Below are positions 33,164 through 47,310 of a stretch of DNA of 64,000 bases, one piece after another (the stretch's first letter is position 1; each line of letters begins with the position of its first letter). The DNA comes from Palaemon carinicauda. Taxonomy: Eukaryota; Arthropoda; Malacostraca; Decapoda; Palaemonidae. A program made the translations under genes and the position numbers. The notes under the pieces are model-generated. The model was not told where the DNA came from. It did no database searches and saw nothing but the letters and a program-made list of their open reading frames with translations. Location of the stretch: NCBI RefSeq assembly GCF_036898095.1, contig NC_090735.1, forward strand, positions 9,137,709 through 9,201,708, read 5' to 3'.

Positions 33164-35436
33164 AATCACTAACTTTGTAAATATTGAAAAAAATACTTAT
33201 TAAATTCAGTAAAATTTAAAAGCTCAGATTAATTCATGGTTTTCTGAAATACACTTTGATAAACTTCTAATCTGGTAATATTGTTTATATTACTTATTTA
33301 CAGTAACTCATCTTGTTTTTTACCTTAAGTTAATGACTACTGAACCTACGGGATATAAATGGAATGACCACTGTAACATAACTCATAAAACCTTAATTAC
33401 TCTGGTAAATTGATCATTTAAGATATTTGGAGTACTGTAATGATATTTCTCATTAAGGCCTTTCAATACTCCAGAAAAGTGTGACAATAGAGTAGTAACT
33501 TCAGCTGTGATGATTCAGTACTCCTGAAACTTTCTGGAATTCTTTTCTGTGGTAAATCCCAGATTATTTGCTACTGATCTTCATCTTGATGTCATTAGGA
33601 ATGTCTTCACTATACTTAGTACATAGTTTTGGAGTTTAATTTCCCGTTTTGAGAAGTTGTATATAAATATTAACCTTTCCTTTTGATGAATCTGGTCTGA
33701 AAAAAAAATAAAATGTTAATTGTACAGATTTATGTCTTACTCAAATATTTTACTGTGCACTTCAATATCAAAATTATACTTTTAGTAAAACATTCATGCT
33801 ATCCAAGAAGAACTACGAGGAGTCAGCAGGATGCCCAGACTGCTGACCCTCAGCTACCATTATTGTAAATAACTGTAAAACCTTTGTCTTCTTTAAAATA
33901 CCTACTGCCAGATAAGGACACTGGAAGTAGGGGGCATTATACTCTCTGGTGGCTGCAAAAGTGTGAGCTCAGTGGCTGGTACCCATCTCCAGCAGAACTA
34001 CCACCACTTCGTTAAAAGTTTTAACAGTAGTCTCCAACTTCATTGAAAGCATACTCCAATCAAAGGACAAGGGTTTGTATTCCTATAGAAACAAACATTA
34101 ATTCTGGATCCAAACAAATGTGCAGTGCATGATGGGTAACCATCATTATCAGAATGCTAAGAGGAGTGACAATGTCAGAAGCAAGAACATCTTAGGAAAA
34201 TGCCCTTACCATAGTGTGTTCATGGTTCAAGCAAAGAACAGCAACACAAGATTCTAATAACAAGTTTACCAAATAACATCCGAGTGGTAATATTTAAGTT
34301 CACCAAATAACATCTTGGTGCTAGTATTTTATTGTTGTCTATCATAAATCATTCCATGGTTATATCTATAAAAGATCACCCAATTTATGTAATGTTTGAT
34401 TCTTAGCAATATTGCTATATACGTATAAAACCTTCACATAGCTTCTAATTCTAGGTAACTACCCTTGCATTTTGTCCTTTTATGCCTTTCCATGTTTTGG
34501 CCAAGCATAGCAACTATAATGCACCAGCCTGAAGCCTCCCATTATATATTTTCCTTTTAACTTTGCTGCCACCATGAATTGGATTTATGAACTTGAGCTA
34601 TAGAGCCCATCACCAGGGCCTGTGAGGCCAATAAATGCCAAAGTGAACCTTTGGGGAAACACACTTAAGAAGTTAGAAGAGGGTTGACAGCAAGATGTAG
34701 GAAAGGAGTGATAATGGAGGTAAAGTAGAATAATATACAGCAAGTACAGCTACGGGCAAAGGGAACACAGCAAAGACCCTTAAGTAATGCCTAAGTACCC
34801 AATGTGAGGTGCAATGATGGCACTAATCTCTTACAGAAATCCTCACCATGGCAATGATACTATACTTCACTGGCCTGGAAACTATTAAATAACTCATGTG
34901 TGCAAAGTACAGCTGAGTTTAGTATCTACTTGTAGACATTGGTTTTCAACTTTGCCTTGTTAATGAGTGAAGTGATCATGGGGCTAAGCTAGACCTTGAA
35001 GAATTTGTTTGTTGCTAGATTAATGCCCTTAGTTTTAGTTTTTGTGCTTCTGACCTCATAACTCGTTGTCTGGTAACTAGGCTTGCATGTAGGGATTTCC
35101 ATGGTCAAGTGGATACACTAACTAAAATCTTGTTTCAATCAGATTTTTAATGAGTTCCAATACAATTACCTTTGTAGCCAGTCCTACCTTATTGCAGTAA
35201 AATTCTAGTTTTACATGAAACCTTTGATGAACAGTCTATTGTAATTTGAAAATATTTGAATTCCAATTTTATTCCTAATGCCCAACTAAATCTATTACCT
35301 GGAATCTGAAATCATTGCAATGACTAAAAGTTCTAGAGCATATGGAAGCAAGCCAGTCCTACTTTAATCTGTTGTCCAGAAAACATTCTTTATTTCAGTA
35401 CAATCTAATCCTTTCCAAATATCACAAATTTTAAGT
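33164..35436. other. Gene-poor stretch with an orphan DIRS-type end
   Basis: No gene is recognised. The segment 33,900-34,095 resembles the 5' terminal repeat of the old element at 47,190-47,310 (both end with CAAAGGACAAG or AAAGGACAAG, then GTTTGTATT), so a fragment of a decayed family D element may be present. The rest is AT-rich and featureless to my reading. Confidence 0.4.
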
Positions 35437-36159
35437 AATTTGTATCTTTATCAACTATGCAAACTTATGATTTCAGCTTGGCTGGAAATTGGCTGTTAGA
35501 ATTTATAGATATCTGTAGTTATAGGTAGCAGGAAAACACCACCTCATTTCCAGCACACCGATAAGCCAGTTTGACCTTCACCTAGGGCATGAGAAGCAGT
35601 TGAGGCTTTGAGTGAAACTTGAACTGAGGTTTATATAGTTAGGAGAAATCTGTAATCTGTTCTTACATGAATACAAACCCTCGTGCTTTAATAGGAGACT
35701 AACCATTAGGTGGGAGGAAGCCCTTTAACCCTATCGTCTGGTTCAAAGTTGTGAGATGTCAAGAAACTCGGGCCTGAAGAAGTGCAAAGTTATGACTTAC
35801 TATTTTCTACCTCCTGAGAAATACTCTCTCAAAGATTAGACTAGGCTACTGTCTATGGACAGATGGTCATGGAAAAATCTATACTCTTAAGATATGCTGT
35901 CATAATGTAGAGCCTATATAAAGTACAGGGTTCAGCACACAAACCCTTGTAAGGAGCATGGTTGGAGATTCTTCTATAACCTTATACTGTATATAAAAAA
36001 AGGAGATAAGTTGTGAAAGTGTGCATACATTAAATATACAATCCAGTAAATAATGGCGCGACCGCTGCACCCCCAAGAGAGGGTTAGAAAGAGTGAAAGG
36101 CCAGGCACTAACTCTATCCTTATCTAATGACTCAAGCATTATATAGTATTAGACAAGAT

Positions 36160-36440
36160 GCTTCTTGTCCTGGAAGGAGCTTGGTACGCTACACAACCTG
36201 CTGAACAGCTACTATGAGTCCCAGTAAAAACATTTCTAAAGACTTAGGGGTATACTCCATAGATAACGGGCTGTAAAGGTTGTCTGGCACTTTCAGACTC
36301 CACCCTTTAGTACTTGTGCCACTGACAGGTTCTTTAAGGCTAGTGTCGAGCAAACTCCTCCAACTTCATGAAACCAAGCCGGATGCTGCTTGGGGACATA
36401 CTCTCTTGATGGTTTCACAAAACCAGAAGGAAATGGTATT
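36160..36440 (-). pseudogene. YR C-terminal relic (family D)
   Basis: On the minus strand this degenerate stretch resembles the end of the recombinase gene of family C and a sister relic at 45,370-45,560 (shared ACAAGATGCTTCTTGTCC and GCTACACAACCTGCTGA). No open frame remains and no catalytic residue can be assigned. Confidence 0.45.
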
Positions 36441-36493
36441 CTTTGAAATATGTTATTTTTATTAATAAAATAAATTTTTGAATATACTTACCC

Positions 36494-36643
36494 GATAATC
36501 ATGTAGCTGTCAACTCCGTTGCCCGACAGAATTCTATGGAGGGATACGCCAGCTATCACAATACTAGAAGGGGGTGTATTTACCAGCGCCACCTGTGGCC
36601 AGGTACTCAAGTACTTCTTGTTGACACCACCTCAATTATTCCT
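36494..36643 (-). repeat. 3' ITR of DIRS copy 4
   Basis: Reverse complement of 43,198-43,350 with one visible mismatch (GAGGTGG against GAGGAGG). Confidence 0.9.
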
Positions 36644-36687
36644 CGGTCCACTGGTTCTCTATGGGGAGGAAGGGAGGGTCGATTAAA

Positions 36688-36780
36688 TCATGATTATCGG
36701 GTAAGTATATTCAAAAATTTATTTTATTAATAAAAATAACATTTTTCAATATTAAACTTACCCGATAATCATGTAGCTGA
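36688..36780 (-). repeat. ICR of DIRS copy 4
   Basis: On the plus strand, GGGTAAGTATATTCAAAAAT and the following AT stretch repeat the 3' end in inverse, then TTTTTCAATATTAAACTTACC repeats the 5' end in inverse. Same plan as in the family A copies. Confidence 0.85.
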
Positions 36781-37164
36781 TTCACACCCAGGGGGGTGGG
36801 TGAAAACCAGTGTACAAGATTAAAGGATAGCTAAGTATCCCATATTTCATATAATCAGTTATCCACAATAACAATGAAATAATAAGTACCTGGTAAGGAA
36901 GTCGACTTGAACCGTTACTCTGCCTTTAATAAGATCGTCTTCCTTACTGAGCGCAGCGGTCCTCTTGGGAGGCTGAATCAACTCAAAGGTGCTAAAGTAT
37001 ACAGGGCTGCAACCCATACTAAAGGACCTCATCACAACCTTTAACCTTGGCGCTTCTCAAGAAAGAATTGACCACCCGCCAAATCAACAAGGATGTGGAA
37101 GGCTTCTTAGCCGACCGTACAACCCATAAAAAGTATTCAAGAGAAAGGTTAAAAGGTTATGGGA
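36781..37164 (-). other. 3' untranslated stretch of copy 4
   Basis: Between ICR and the YR stop. It is alignable to 1,068-1,420 of copy 1 (for example CCTTACCAGGTAC and the GACCTCATCA block), so it is a conserved part of family B. No coding frame. Confidence 0.6.
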
Positions 37165-38240
37165 TTATGGGAATGTAGTGGCTGAGCCCTCGCCTACTAC
37201 TGCATTCGTTGCTACGAATGGACCCAGGGTGTAGCAGTACTCGTAAAGAGACTGGACATCTTTGAGATAGAATGATGCGAACACTGACTTGTTTCTCCAA
37301 TAGGTTGCATCCATAACACTCTGCAGAGAACGGTTCTGTTTGAAGGCCACTGAAGTAGCCACAGCTCTCACTTCATGTGTCCTTACCTTCAGCAAAGCAA
37401 GGTCTTCTTCCTTCAGATGAGAATTTGCTTCTCTAATCAGAAGCCTGATGTAGTAAGAAACTGAGTTCTTAGACATTGGTAGAGAAGGCTTCTTGATAGC
37501 ACACCATAAGGCTTCTGATTGTCCTCGTAATGGTTTTGACCTTCTTAGATAGTACTTAAGAGCTCTAACTGGGCAAAGTACTCTCTCCAGTTCGTTCCCC
37601 ACCATGTTGGACAGGCTTGGGATCTCAAACGACTTAGGCCAAGGACGGGAAGGAAGCTCGTTTTTAGCCAAAAAACCGAGCTGCAAGGAACATGTAGCCG
37701 TTTCAGATGTGAAACCTATGTTCCTGCTGAAGGCGTGGATCTCACTTACTCTTTTACCTGTTGCTAAGCACACGAGGAAAAGAGTTTTTAATGTGAGGTC
37801 CTTAAAAGAGGCTGATTGGAGCGGTTCAAATCCTGATGACATTAGGAACCTTAGGACCACGTCTAGATTCCAGCCTGGAGTGGACAACCGACGTTCCTTT
37901 GAGGTCTCAAAAGACCTAAGGAGGTCCTGTAGATCTTTGTTGGAGGAAAGATCCAAGCCTCTGTGGCGGAAAACCGCTGCCAACAAACTTCTGTAACCCT
38001 TGATCGTAGGAGCTGATAGGGATCTTACGTTCCTTAGATGTAACAGGAAGTCAGCAATCTGGGTTACATTGGTACTGGTTGAGGAAAACTGCATTGGCCT
38101 TGCACCAGCTTCGGAAGACTTCCCATTAAGACTGATAGACTCTGAGAGTGGATGTCGTCCTTGCTCTGGCAATCGCTCTGGCTGCCTCCTTCGAAAAGCC
38201 TCTAGCTCTTGAGAGTCTTTCGATAGTCTGAAGGCAGTCA
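37165..38240 (-). pseudogene. Tyrosine recombinase of DIRS copy 4, broken near the N-terminus
   Basis: The main frame (37,165-38,172) encodes 335 residues with all catalytic boxes: Arg in GKRVSEIHAF, H-E-V-R in HEVRAVATSV and Tyr in FASFYLKDV. The N-terminal helical region (LQTIERLSRARGFSKEAAR) is upstream in another frame (to about 38,236). It ends in a TAA (complement of 38,126-38,128) where copy 1 reads Lys, and a one-base difference near 38,075 shifts it into the main frame. The long frame could in principle start at its own ATG (38,172), but its first ~25 residues are then out-of-frame sequence and part of the core-binding domain is lost. I therefore treat it as a pseudogene. Confidence 0.8.
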
Positions 38241-39548
38241 GACGAAGAGCGTGGAGGTTGGGTGTACCTTCTTTACGTGAGGTTGACGCAGAAGGTCCAC
38301 TCTAGGAGGAAGAGTCCTGGGAACGTCGACCAGCCATTGCAGTACCTCAGTGAACCATTCTCTCGCGGGCCAGAGGGGAGCAACCAACGTCAGCCGTGTC
38401 CCTTTGTGAGAGGCGAACTTCTGAAGTACCCTGTTGACAATCTTGAACGGCGGGAATGCATACAGGTTGAGATGGGACCAATCCAGCAGAAAGGCATCCA
38501 CGCGAACTGCTGCTGGGTCTGGAATCGGAGAACAATACAAGAGGAGCCTCTTGGTCATCGAGGTAGCGAATAGATCTATGGTTGGCTGACCCCACAGGGC
38601 CCAAAGTCTGCTGCAAACATTCTTGTGAAGGGTCCACTCTGTGGGGAAGACCTGACCCTTCCGGCTGAGGCGATCTGCCATGACATTCATATCGCCCTGA
38701 ATGAGCCTCGTTACCAGCGTGAGCTTTCGATCTTTTGACCAAATGAGGAGGTCCCTTGCGATCTCGAACAACTTCCTCGAATGAGTCCCTCCCTGCTTGG
38801 AGATGTAAGCCAAGGCTGTGGTGTAGTCGGAGTTCACCTCCACCACCTTGTTAAGCTGGAGGGACTTGAAGTTTATCAAGGCCAAATGAACTGCCAACAA
38901 CTCCTTGCAATAGATGTGAAGTGTCCTTTGCTCCTGATTCCATGTTCCCGAGCATTCCTGTCCGTCCAGTGTCGCACCCCAGCCCGTGTCCGATGCGTCC
39001 GAGAAGAGACGGTGGTCGGAGGTCTGAACAGCCAAAGATAGACCTTCCTTGAGAAGAATGCTGTTCTTCCACCATGTTAGAGTAGACCTCATCTCTTCGG
39101 AAACAGGAACTGAGCCCGTCTCTAGCGTCATGTCCTTTATCCAGTGAGCAGCTAGATGATACTGAAGGGGGCGGAGGTGGAGTCTCCCTAACTCGATGAA
39201 CAGGGCCAGCGATGAAAGTGTCCCTGTTAGACTCATCCACTGCCTGACTAAGCATCGGTTCCTTCTCAGCATGCTCTGGATGCATTCTAGGGCTTGGAAG
39301 ATCCTTGGGGCCGACGGACAAGACTGAAAAGCTCGACTCTGAAGATCCATACCCAAGGAGACAATGGTCTGGGATGGAACGAGCTGAGACTCCTCAAAAT
39401 TGACCAGGAGGCCCAGTTCCTTGGTCAGATCCATAGTCCATTTGAAAATCTCCAGACAGCGACGACTTGAGGGAGCTCTTAAAAGCCAGTCGTCTGACGG
39501 AGCCGGACACAAGATCATGATACTGCTGCACAGTCTGTAAACTGTCAA
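38238..39548 (-). pseudogene. RT C-terminal part, RNase H and methyltransferase-like domain of DIRS copy 4
   Basis: A 436-codon frame that begins at the RT active-site region (S-D-D-W-L-L where YLDDW is expected; the first residue and the sequence before it do not match RT). It continues through RNase H (LFSDASDTGWG, CKELLAVHLAL, EVNSDYTTALAYI, NVMADRLSR) to the methyltransferase-like end (IDLFATS, YAFPPFKIVNRVL, LVAPLWPAREWF). The whole palm and fingers of RT upstream of this are absent, so the copy cannot make a polymerase. It is followed by the YR 65 nt downstream. The YR-phase frame is also partly open beneath it (38,347-38,742 and 38,851-39,321), as in copy 3. Confidence 0.8.
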
Positions 39549-40097
39549 TCATGGGCAAGCGAGGAAGTACAGTGACAACCCGAATCTGTCTAGACTGTCT
39601 GGGTCGTACAGACAACTCCTCAACGGGTTGCTGAGGTTGCCGCACTGCGTCACAACAAGTCCCTTCTGTTGGTTGTTGAACGTCTTCCCCGTGACACATT
39701 GACTCCGTAAACAAAAAATCCTCTAACAAGGACTAAGCTTGGACTGCATGTCATGCAACACAGCTCAAGGTCTATGGGAGCAGGTGTGGTAACAGACGGG
39801 ATTAGCGGCTGAAGTGTAACCATTACCTTCCCTGTAAGCATGTTATGCTTAAATAAAAGTCCATAAGAGGTTATGCAGCTAAAGGCTCCCTCCAAATGAC
39901 AGAGTCCTCAAGGGAATATCAGAAGGAGGGAGAAAAGAACTTTCTCATCTACAGGGACCTTATCCTAGAAAAGCTAAGCTCTCTGAGTGAGGGTTCACTG
40001 GTGCAAAGCAGCAGACTAGAAGGCAACGTTATGAAACTGCTTGACAGTCTAGTGAGTTGGCAACAACCCAAGATGTGTTGAGAAGCATGCGGTAAGG

Positions 40098-40290
40098 TAT
40101 GCAGAGCATGATGTATGCAGAGTATGCTGTATGCAGAGCATGCTGTATGTAGAGCATGTTGTATGCAGAGCATGCTGAATGCAGAGCATGCTGTATGCAG
40201 AGCATGTTGTATGCAGAGCATGCTGAATGCAGAGCATGCTGAATGCTGAGCATGTAGTAAGCAGAGCCTGCTGTAAGCAGAGCCTGCTGA
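40098..40290. repeat. Minisatellite, 16 bp unit (TATGCAGAGCATGCTG)
   Basis: About 12 units with few variants (TATGTAG, AATGCAG, TAAGCAGAGCCTG). The unit contains the palindromes GCATGC and TGCA. Because 16 is not a multiple of three, a unit triplet (48 bp) yields the same 16-residue cycle in each minus-strand frame. Confidence 0.93.
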
Positions 40291-40937
40291 AAGGAAAGCA
40301 GAGCGTGTGCATGGCGTTTAACATTTCTCAGAAATTCCATGACCAGTGCTAGAGTGTTTTATGCATGCTTGCATGGGGTTTAAACCATGGTATGCTGAAC
40401 AGCAGAGTCAGAACGAGCTGGAACAACAATAGTGTGGTTTCCTCTTCAAGACTCCGATGAGGGAACACCTGAGGCTCAGTCTGCAAAGGCTGAATAAAAG
40501 ACAAGCAGAAGGAAGGCGCATGGGTGGAGGAGGCTGACTCCTAGCATGAGTGGTTGAACCCAAGGGTTGCGCTTGCTGAGCGGTTGGCGGAAGCGGAGTA
40601 GCAAGTTCCAGTTCCTGTGGTGTGAGCGGAGCGCGATGAGGAAGAGGCTGCGCAGAACAAGGTAAATGTCTCGCAAGCTGAGGCTCCTGAGGCGCAAGGC
40701 TAAGGTGTTGTGGTGCTTGCCTTATGGAGGGTTGAGCTCGCTGCAGCAAGAGCTGAGGAAACTGACTCATGGACGGGAGAGGTTGTTGTACCTCAACCGA
40801 GTGTTGCATCACTGGTGGAGCAGCAAGTGGAGGCGGAGGAAGAGAGGTATAATCCTCCTGATCCCAATGTAAAGGTTGCCTTAAGAAAGGCGGAGGCTGA
40901 ACACCACAGGGAACAGCAAACTCAGCACGTGTCTCAA

Positions 40938-41620
40938 CATCGTACGCCTGGCAGGTGGTACTGCGATCAGGCGGAGCGAGTGTAGGTGGAGGGAGTGTAG
41001 GCGGAGGCGGAGGAGCAACACTCTCAGCCCGACACTCACGCATCAAGTCCGAAAGCTGTGCTTGCATGGACTGTAGTAGAGTCCACAACATCATACGCCT
41101 GGCAGATGGTACTGTGATCAGGCGGAGCGAGTGTAGGAGGAGGGAGTGTAGGCGGAGGCGGAGGAGCAACACTCTCAGCCCGACACTCACTCATCAAGTC
41201 CGAAAGCTGTGCTTGCATGGACTGTAGTAGAGTCCACAACATCGTACGCCTGGCAGATGGTACTGTGATCAGGCGGAGCGAGTGTAGGAGGAGGGAGTGT
41301 AGGCGGAGGCGGAGGAGCAACACTCTCAGCCCGACACTCACTCATCAAGTCCGAAAGCTGTGCTTGCATGGACTGTAGTAGAGTTCACAACATCGTACGC
41401 CTGGCAGATGGTGCTGCGACCAGGCGGAGCAGGTGCAGGCTGGGCGAGCACAGGCGGAGCAGGTGCAGGCTGGGCGAGCACAGGCGGAGCAGGTGCAGGC
41501 TGGGCGAGCACAGGCGGAGCGAGAACAGGTGGAGGGAGTGTAGGCGGAGGAGGAGGTGCAACACTCTCAGCCCGACACTCACGCATCAAGACCGAAAGTT
41601 GTGGACTGCAGTAGAGTTAA
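40938..41620. repeat. Tandem repeat, 151 bp unit, four copies, with a nested 30 bp repeat
   Basis: CATCGTACGCCTGGCAG-type starts occur at 40,938, 41,089, 41,240 and 41,391, exactly 151 bp apart. The last copy contains three units of about 30 bp (GGCGGAGCAGGTGCAGGCTG and onward) at 41,431-41,520. G/A-rich on the plus strand; no frame can stay in phase through 151-bp units. Confidence 0.93.
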
Positions 41621-42396
41621 CTTGGGGTCGGCAGACACTAAGTTCTGCTGAGGTAAAGCCTTAACAGCAGAGATCTGTTGTGGCAGAACCTTACTCCTCT
41701 TAGGCGGAGTGTAATCAACTGATGACTGAGGAGAGTCAGAGCTAACCCAATGACTGCATTCGGGTTGTGAACTTTAACTTCGTACGTCTGGCATAGGTCT
41801 GGACTTAACGTTTAAGAAGTCTTGAGACCTGAGACCAGCGTTACTCTGCCTTTATTTTCTCCCCTAATCTCTTCTGCAGACGAGCAAAAAAAAGGGCTCA
41901 ATCGTCTGCGGGTGGGAGTGACGGTCTCGGTAAGACACGCCCACAACCACCGAGAATACTTCTGTGCGCCGATCAAGGCCTGCTGAACCCTTATGCCCTT
42001 CGACATTGCTTCTCCCCTGGGCTTGGGAGCTTGCAAGAGGTCCCGGACTGGGAGGACGACTGGCGCGCACAAAAGTACCCTCACGCACTAATCACTTATC
42101 ACTTTGATTTCTGTTTGCACTTATTTCACTGAACTCGAAACTTTAAGTGGTTTGTACCTGAAATACGCAATTCTATCCTTTCTCAAAGTTAGTAATTGCG
42201 AAAACAGAATTACAATGTAACAGAAAAATCTAATGAAAGATAATTCAGTGGTTGGAAAGAGACTAAACACTAGATCACTCTAGAAACGTTTAGTTTCTTC
42301 CCCTAAAGAGACTAGGGAGAAGAGCAAAAAACGATAACGACGTTACTCGTACGCCTGGCAGGCTTGAATGAAACGTTTATCCTCTTTCTCCCTCCG

Positions 42397-42427
<31 letters not shown>

Positions 42428-43197
42428 TGACTTAGAACCTGAGAGAAGAGCCCAATCATATCGTTAAAACATATTATTGTTAAAGGAAAAAAAAAAAACT
42501 GAAAAGTTCCTTTATTAGGATCAAAACCATTAAGTTAAGAAAGAATAAACAAAACGCTAGACACGGTTACTCTTACTGCAACGTGAAACCGTGAACATTC
42601 TTTCTCTATCGTAACGATAGAGTGCAAGTTGAACGTTCTGAACGTCAACAACTGCAGAGACAAAACAAAACGTTAGTTCAGCTTTGAAAACAGTACGAGA
42701 CTGTCAAAGAAAATCTTTCAAACTCTGTGGCGGAAATAGCATAATATGTTAACAGGTAAAACCGAAATGACGGGCTCAAAGTTTATTAACTTCGGTAAAA
42801 GACCGCCTACTATTAGGAAGGTCGAATATAAACAAATATAAAAATTAATTTTAATGAGTTTATAATAAAAGGAAGTTAATCGAAGAGGCCTATAAGAGGC
42901 GGAGAGATATAAAATAAATCTATAACTTTTGTTAAGCAAAATTAAGAAAGAGAGTCTATACTCTCTTAGACACCAACACTTCCGTCTAAGGGAAGGGTCG
43001 GCCATTGAAAAGTGAACGAGAGTTCATACTCTCTCGTCACCAAAATTAATCAAATTAATTCCAAAAGCTAACTAAGCTAATATAGAAGTTTCCAGTAAAG
43101 CGACAGCCGAAATCAAAGAGAAATACTTCACCAAAGTCGTGAAAATACTCCAAGAACATAAGCGTATCCCAGAACGTCTTGCCGGAAGCACGACAGA

Positions 43198-43367
43198 GGA
43201 ATAATTGAGGAGGTGTCAACAAGAAGTACTTGAGTACCTGGCCACAGGTGGCGCTGGTAAATACACCCCCTTCTAGTATTGTGATAGCTGGCGTATCCCT
43301 CCATAGAATTCTGTCGGGCAACGGAGTTGACAGCTACATGATTATCGGGTAAGTTTAATATTGAAAA
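43198..43367 (-). repeat. 5' ITR of DIRS copy 4
   Basis: Inverted copy of 36,494-36,643 (to 43,350) plus the outer 5' end (AAGTTTAATATTGAAAA). Confidence 0.9.
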
Positions 43368-43599
43368 CTTCTTTTTATTCATGCTAGAACTAATAAAAAG
43401 ATTTTGAATCTGTAGCCTGAAAGGCTGTGTTCTCTTCGAGTAGCATCTAAACACAAGACAAAAGGGCAAATAATCCAGACTTTCTGTTGTAATCCTAATT
43501 GATGAGATGGAGAAAAACTCTAACCTACCATCGGTTCTAGAATTTTATTACAAACTCTGGAATAAAGGTGAAAGATGACTTTCTCCATTCCCCAGAATG

Positions 43600-44420
43600 T
43601 CTTAGAACCTTGGAACTACAGTACTGTGAAGTAGCCAGTGTGCCTTCTTGCATCATTAGAAGGACTGTTGTCACATGATGCACTACCTTCTCCAGGGACG
43701 AGAGGTGTCTCAGCAACTTTTGCCACTGTCTTGCTGTTTCAAGTTGATTGATGAGAAAAGTTTACATTACTTTCCTGAGTTTGCTGATGCAATCCTCCAA
43801 GGGAAAAATCTTTGTTTATGCTGTATATGTCAACATAACCTAGATCTATTCATCCTCTGCTTGGGCTCAAGACTGGACTTGACCATAATTTATCATTGAT
43901 CATGACAAAAAGTTAGAAGTCTCTCTCTGCTGGAGAAGCTGGCCTTGGGAGAAGTAAAGTATCAGCCAGCTGTCAAGGCATCTCAGAAGATGAATGCCAT
44001 TAGTATGTGTACAAGCTGAAATAAGCAAGAAGACTCCAGTGAATACCCAGGGGTCAGTCGACAGTCTAAAACACAGAACTTTTAACTCTAAGGGATTTCC
44101 CTACCGAGAATGAAACAGAGGTACTTTCTGATGGACCGATAAATCAGGATCTGAAAATATGCATTAGGTCCAGGAACAGCATGAAGTCGTTCCTCCTTAC
44201 TTATGAACTAAGGATGAAGGGTTTGTTGAAAGGGATGAGGTCAACGACTGGTCTCTAGCCACCAGATGACTTTTCAACCAGGAACAAGTGGTATAAAAGA
44301 CTGGATATCCATTCCATATGATCTATAGCACTCCCCTGTCCGTTATCTTTACAACAAAATGGGGGCCAGGTTTTTGGATGAATTCGGGTGATAAGACATT
44401 GGCTTCAATAGAGTAAGGAG
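43600..44420 (-). pseudogene. RT relic of a family D DIRS element
   Basis: On the minus strand 44,235-44,330 resembles the family C RT segment that encodes KKASGDWRPVIDL (51,415-51,475): both read GAGGTC(A/G)A(C/T)GACTGGTCTC on the plus strand. 43,640-43,810 resembles the stretch after the RT active site (about 50,830-50,960). Stops occur throughout. It belongs with the remnant whose 3' part is at 35,437-36,440. Confidence 0.5.
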
Positions 44421-44856
44421 AGGAGAAGAGCCAATGAATGGGAAAAAGACACTCATCTTGCAAGACCCTTATTGTCTGCTTGTAGATGCTGTGCAGCTGT
44501 CACATTGGCCATTGGCTCACCAGGCATTCCTCTCTTGGCAGTATGAGCAAGGGACAGCTGGCCCTAGCAGTCCCTGGCTCCTCTCACCTTGCTTTTCTGG
44601 TTGGACCATATCAGGGTCGAAAGGTAGGACCAGTGTCTGCACTCCTGTGGGAAGTCTGAGCCTGTGGCAAAGCCAATCTAGACCTTAGAAATCTTGACTT
44701 GACTTGCCTTCCTCCAACTTTCCACCAGGTTGTCAATTTCTCAGGCTAGGAACTGACATTGGCTCTATTTCACTGAGGTGTTACAAAGCATTAGAGCTTT
44801 TCTGTGTCTAAACCTCTTCCAAAGCTTATAAATCACCAAACATCACAAATTCTAAA

Positions 44857-47310
<2,454 letters not shown>

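Larger units (their letters stand above)
39549..43197 (-). other. Region of copy 4 where gag and front of RT are expected; tandem repeats instead
   Basis: It contains the 16-bp and 151-bp arrays and a Pro/Leu/Gln-rich 260-codon frame (40,408-41,190, minus) that is largely the translation of the 151-bp array. I find no RT N-terminal motif (no LDLKDAY-like block) and no clear gag homology. A short (CT)n lies at 42,398-42,427. Whether the arrays derive from an internal gag repeat like that of family C cannot be decided here. Confidence 0.55.
36451..43367 (-). mobile_element. DIRS-like retrotransposon, family B copy 4 (defective, near-identical ITRs)
   Basis: Ends: TGTTATTTTTATTAATAAAA at 36,451 (3' end) and ...TTAATATTGAAAA at 43,367 (5' end). 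ITRs 36,494-36,643 and 43,198-43,350 differ at one base by eye; the ICR is at 36,688-36,780. The YR (37,165-38,240) and the RT-end/RNase H/methyltransferase-like region (38,238-39,548) are recognisable. The front of RT is missing, and the gag region holds 16-bp and 151-bp tandem arrays instead. It lies inside a family D remnant. Size about 6.9 kb. Confidence 0.88.
35437..44856 (-). mobile_element. Remnant DIRS element (family D), split by copy 4
   Basis: The 3' end lies at about 35,437 (TTTGTATCTTTATCAACTATGC, with an ICR-like repeat near 35,640-35,700). 36,160-36,440 matches 45,370-45,560, both corresponding to the YR C-terminal region of family C (48,800-48,960). After copy 4 (36,451-43,367) the remnant continues with RT-related sequence (43,600-44,420). 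The 5' boundary is uncertain; it may have been cut by the next remnant at 44,857. Confidence 0.5.

Noticed and set aside
40098..41620. Regular direct repeats considered as a CRISPR array
   Set aside because: Units are contiguous without unique spacers, the context is a eukaryotic retrotransposon, and no cas gene is present.
41360..41664. Gly/Ala-rich and Arg-rich frames on the plus strand
   Set aside because: Translations of the 151-bp array in the non-coding strand of a defective DIRS element.
44434..44688. 84-codon plus-strand frame rich in Trp and Ser
   Set aside because: Lies antisense to decayed DIRS pol/gag sequence; similar chance frames occur over other DIRS relics.
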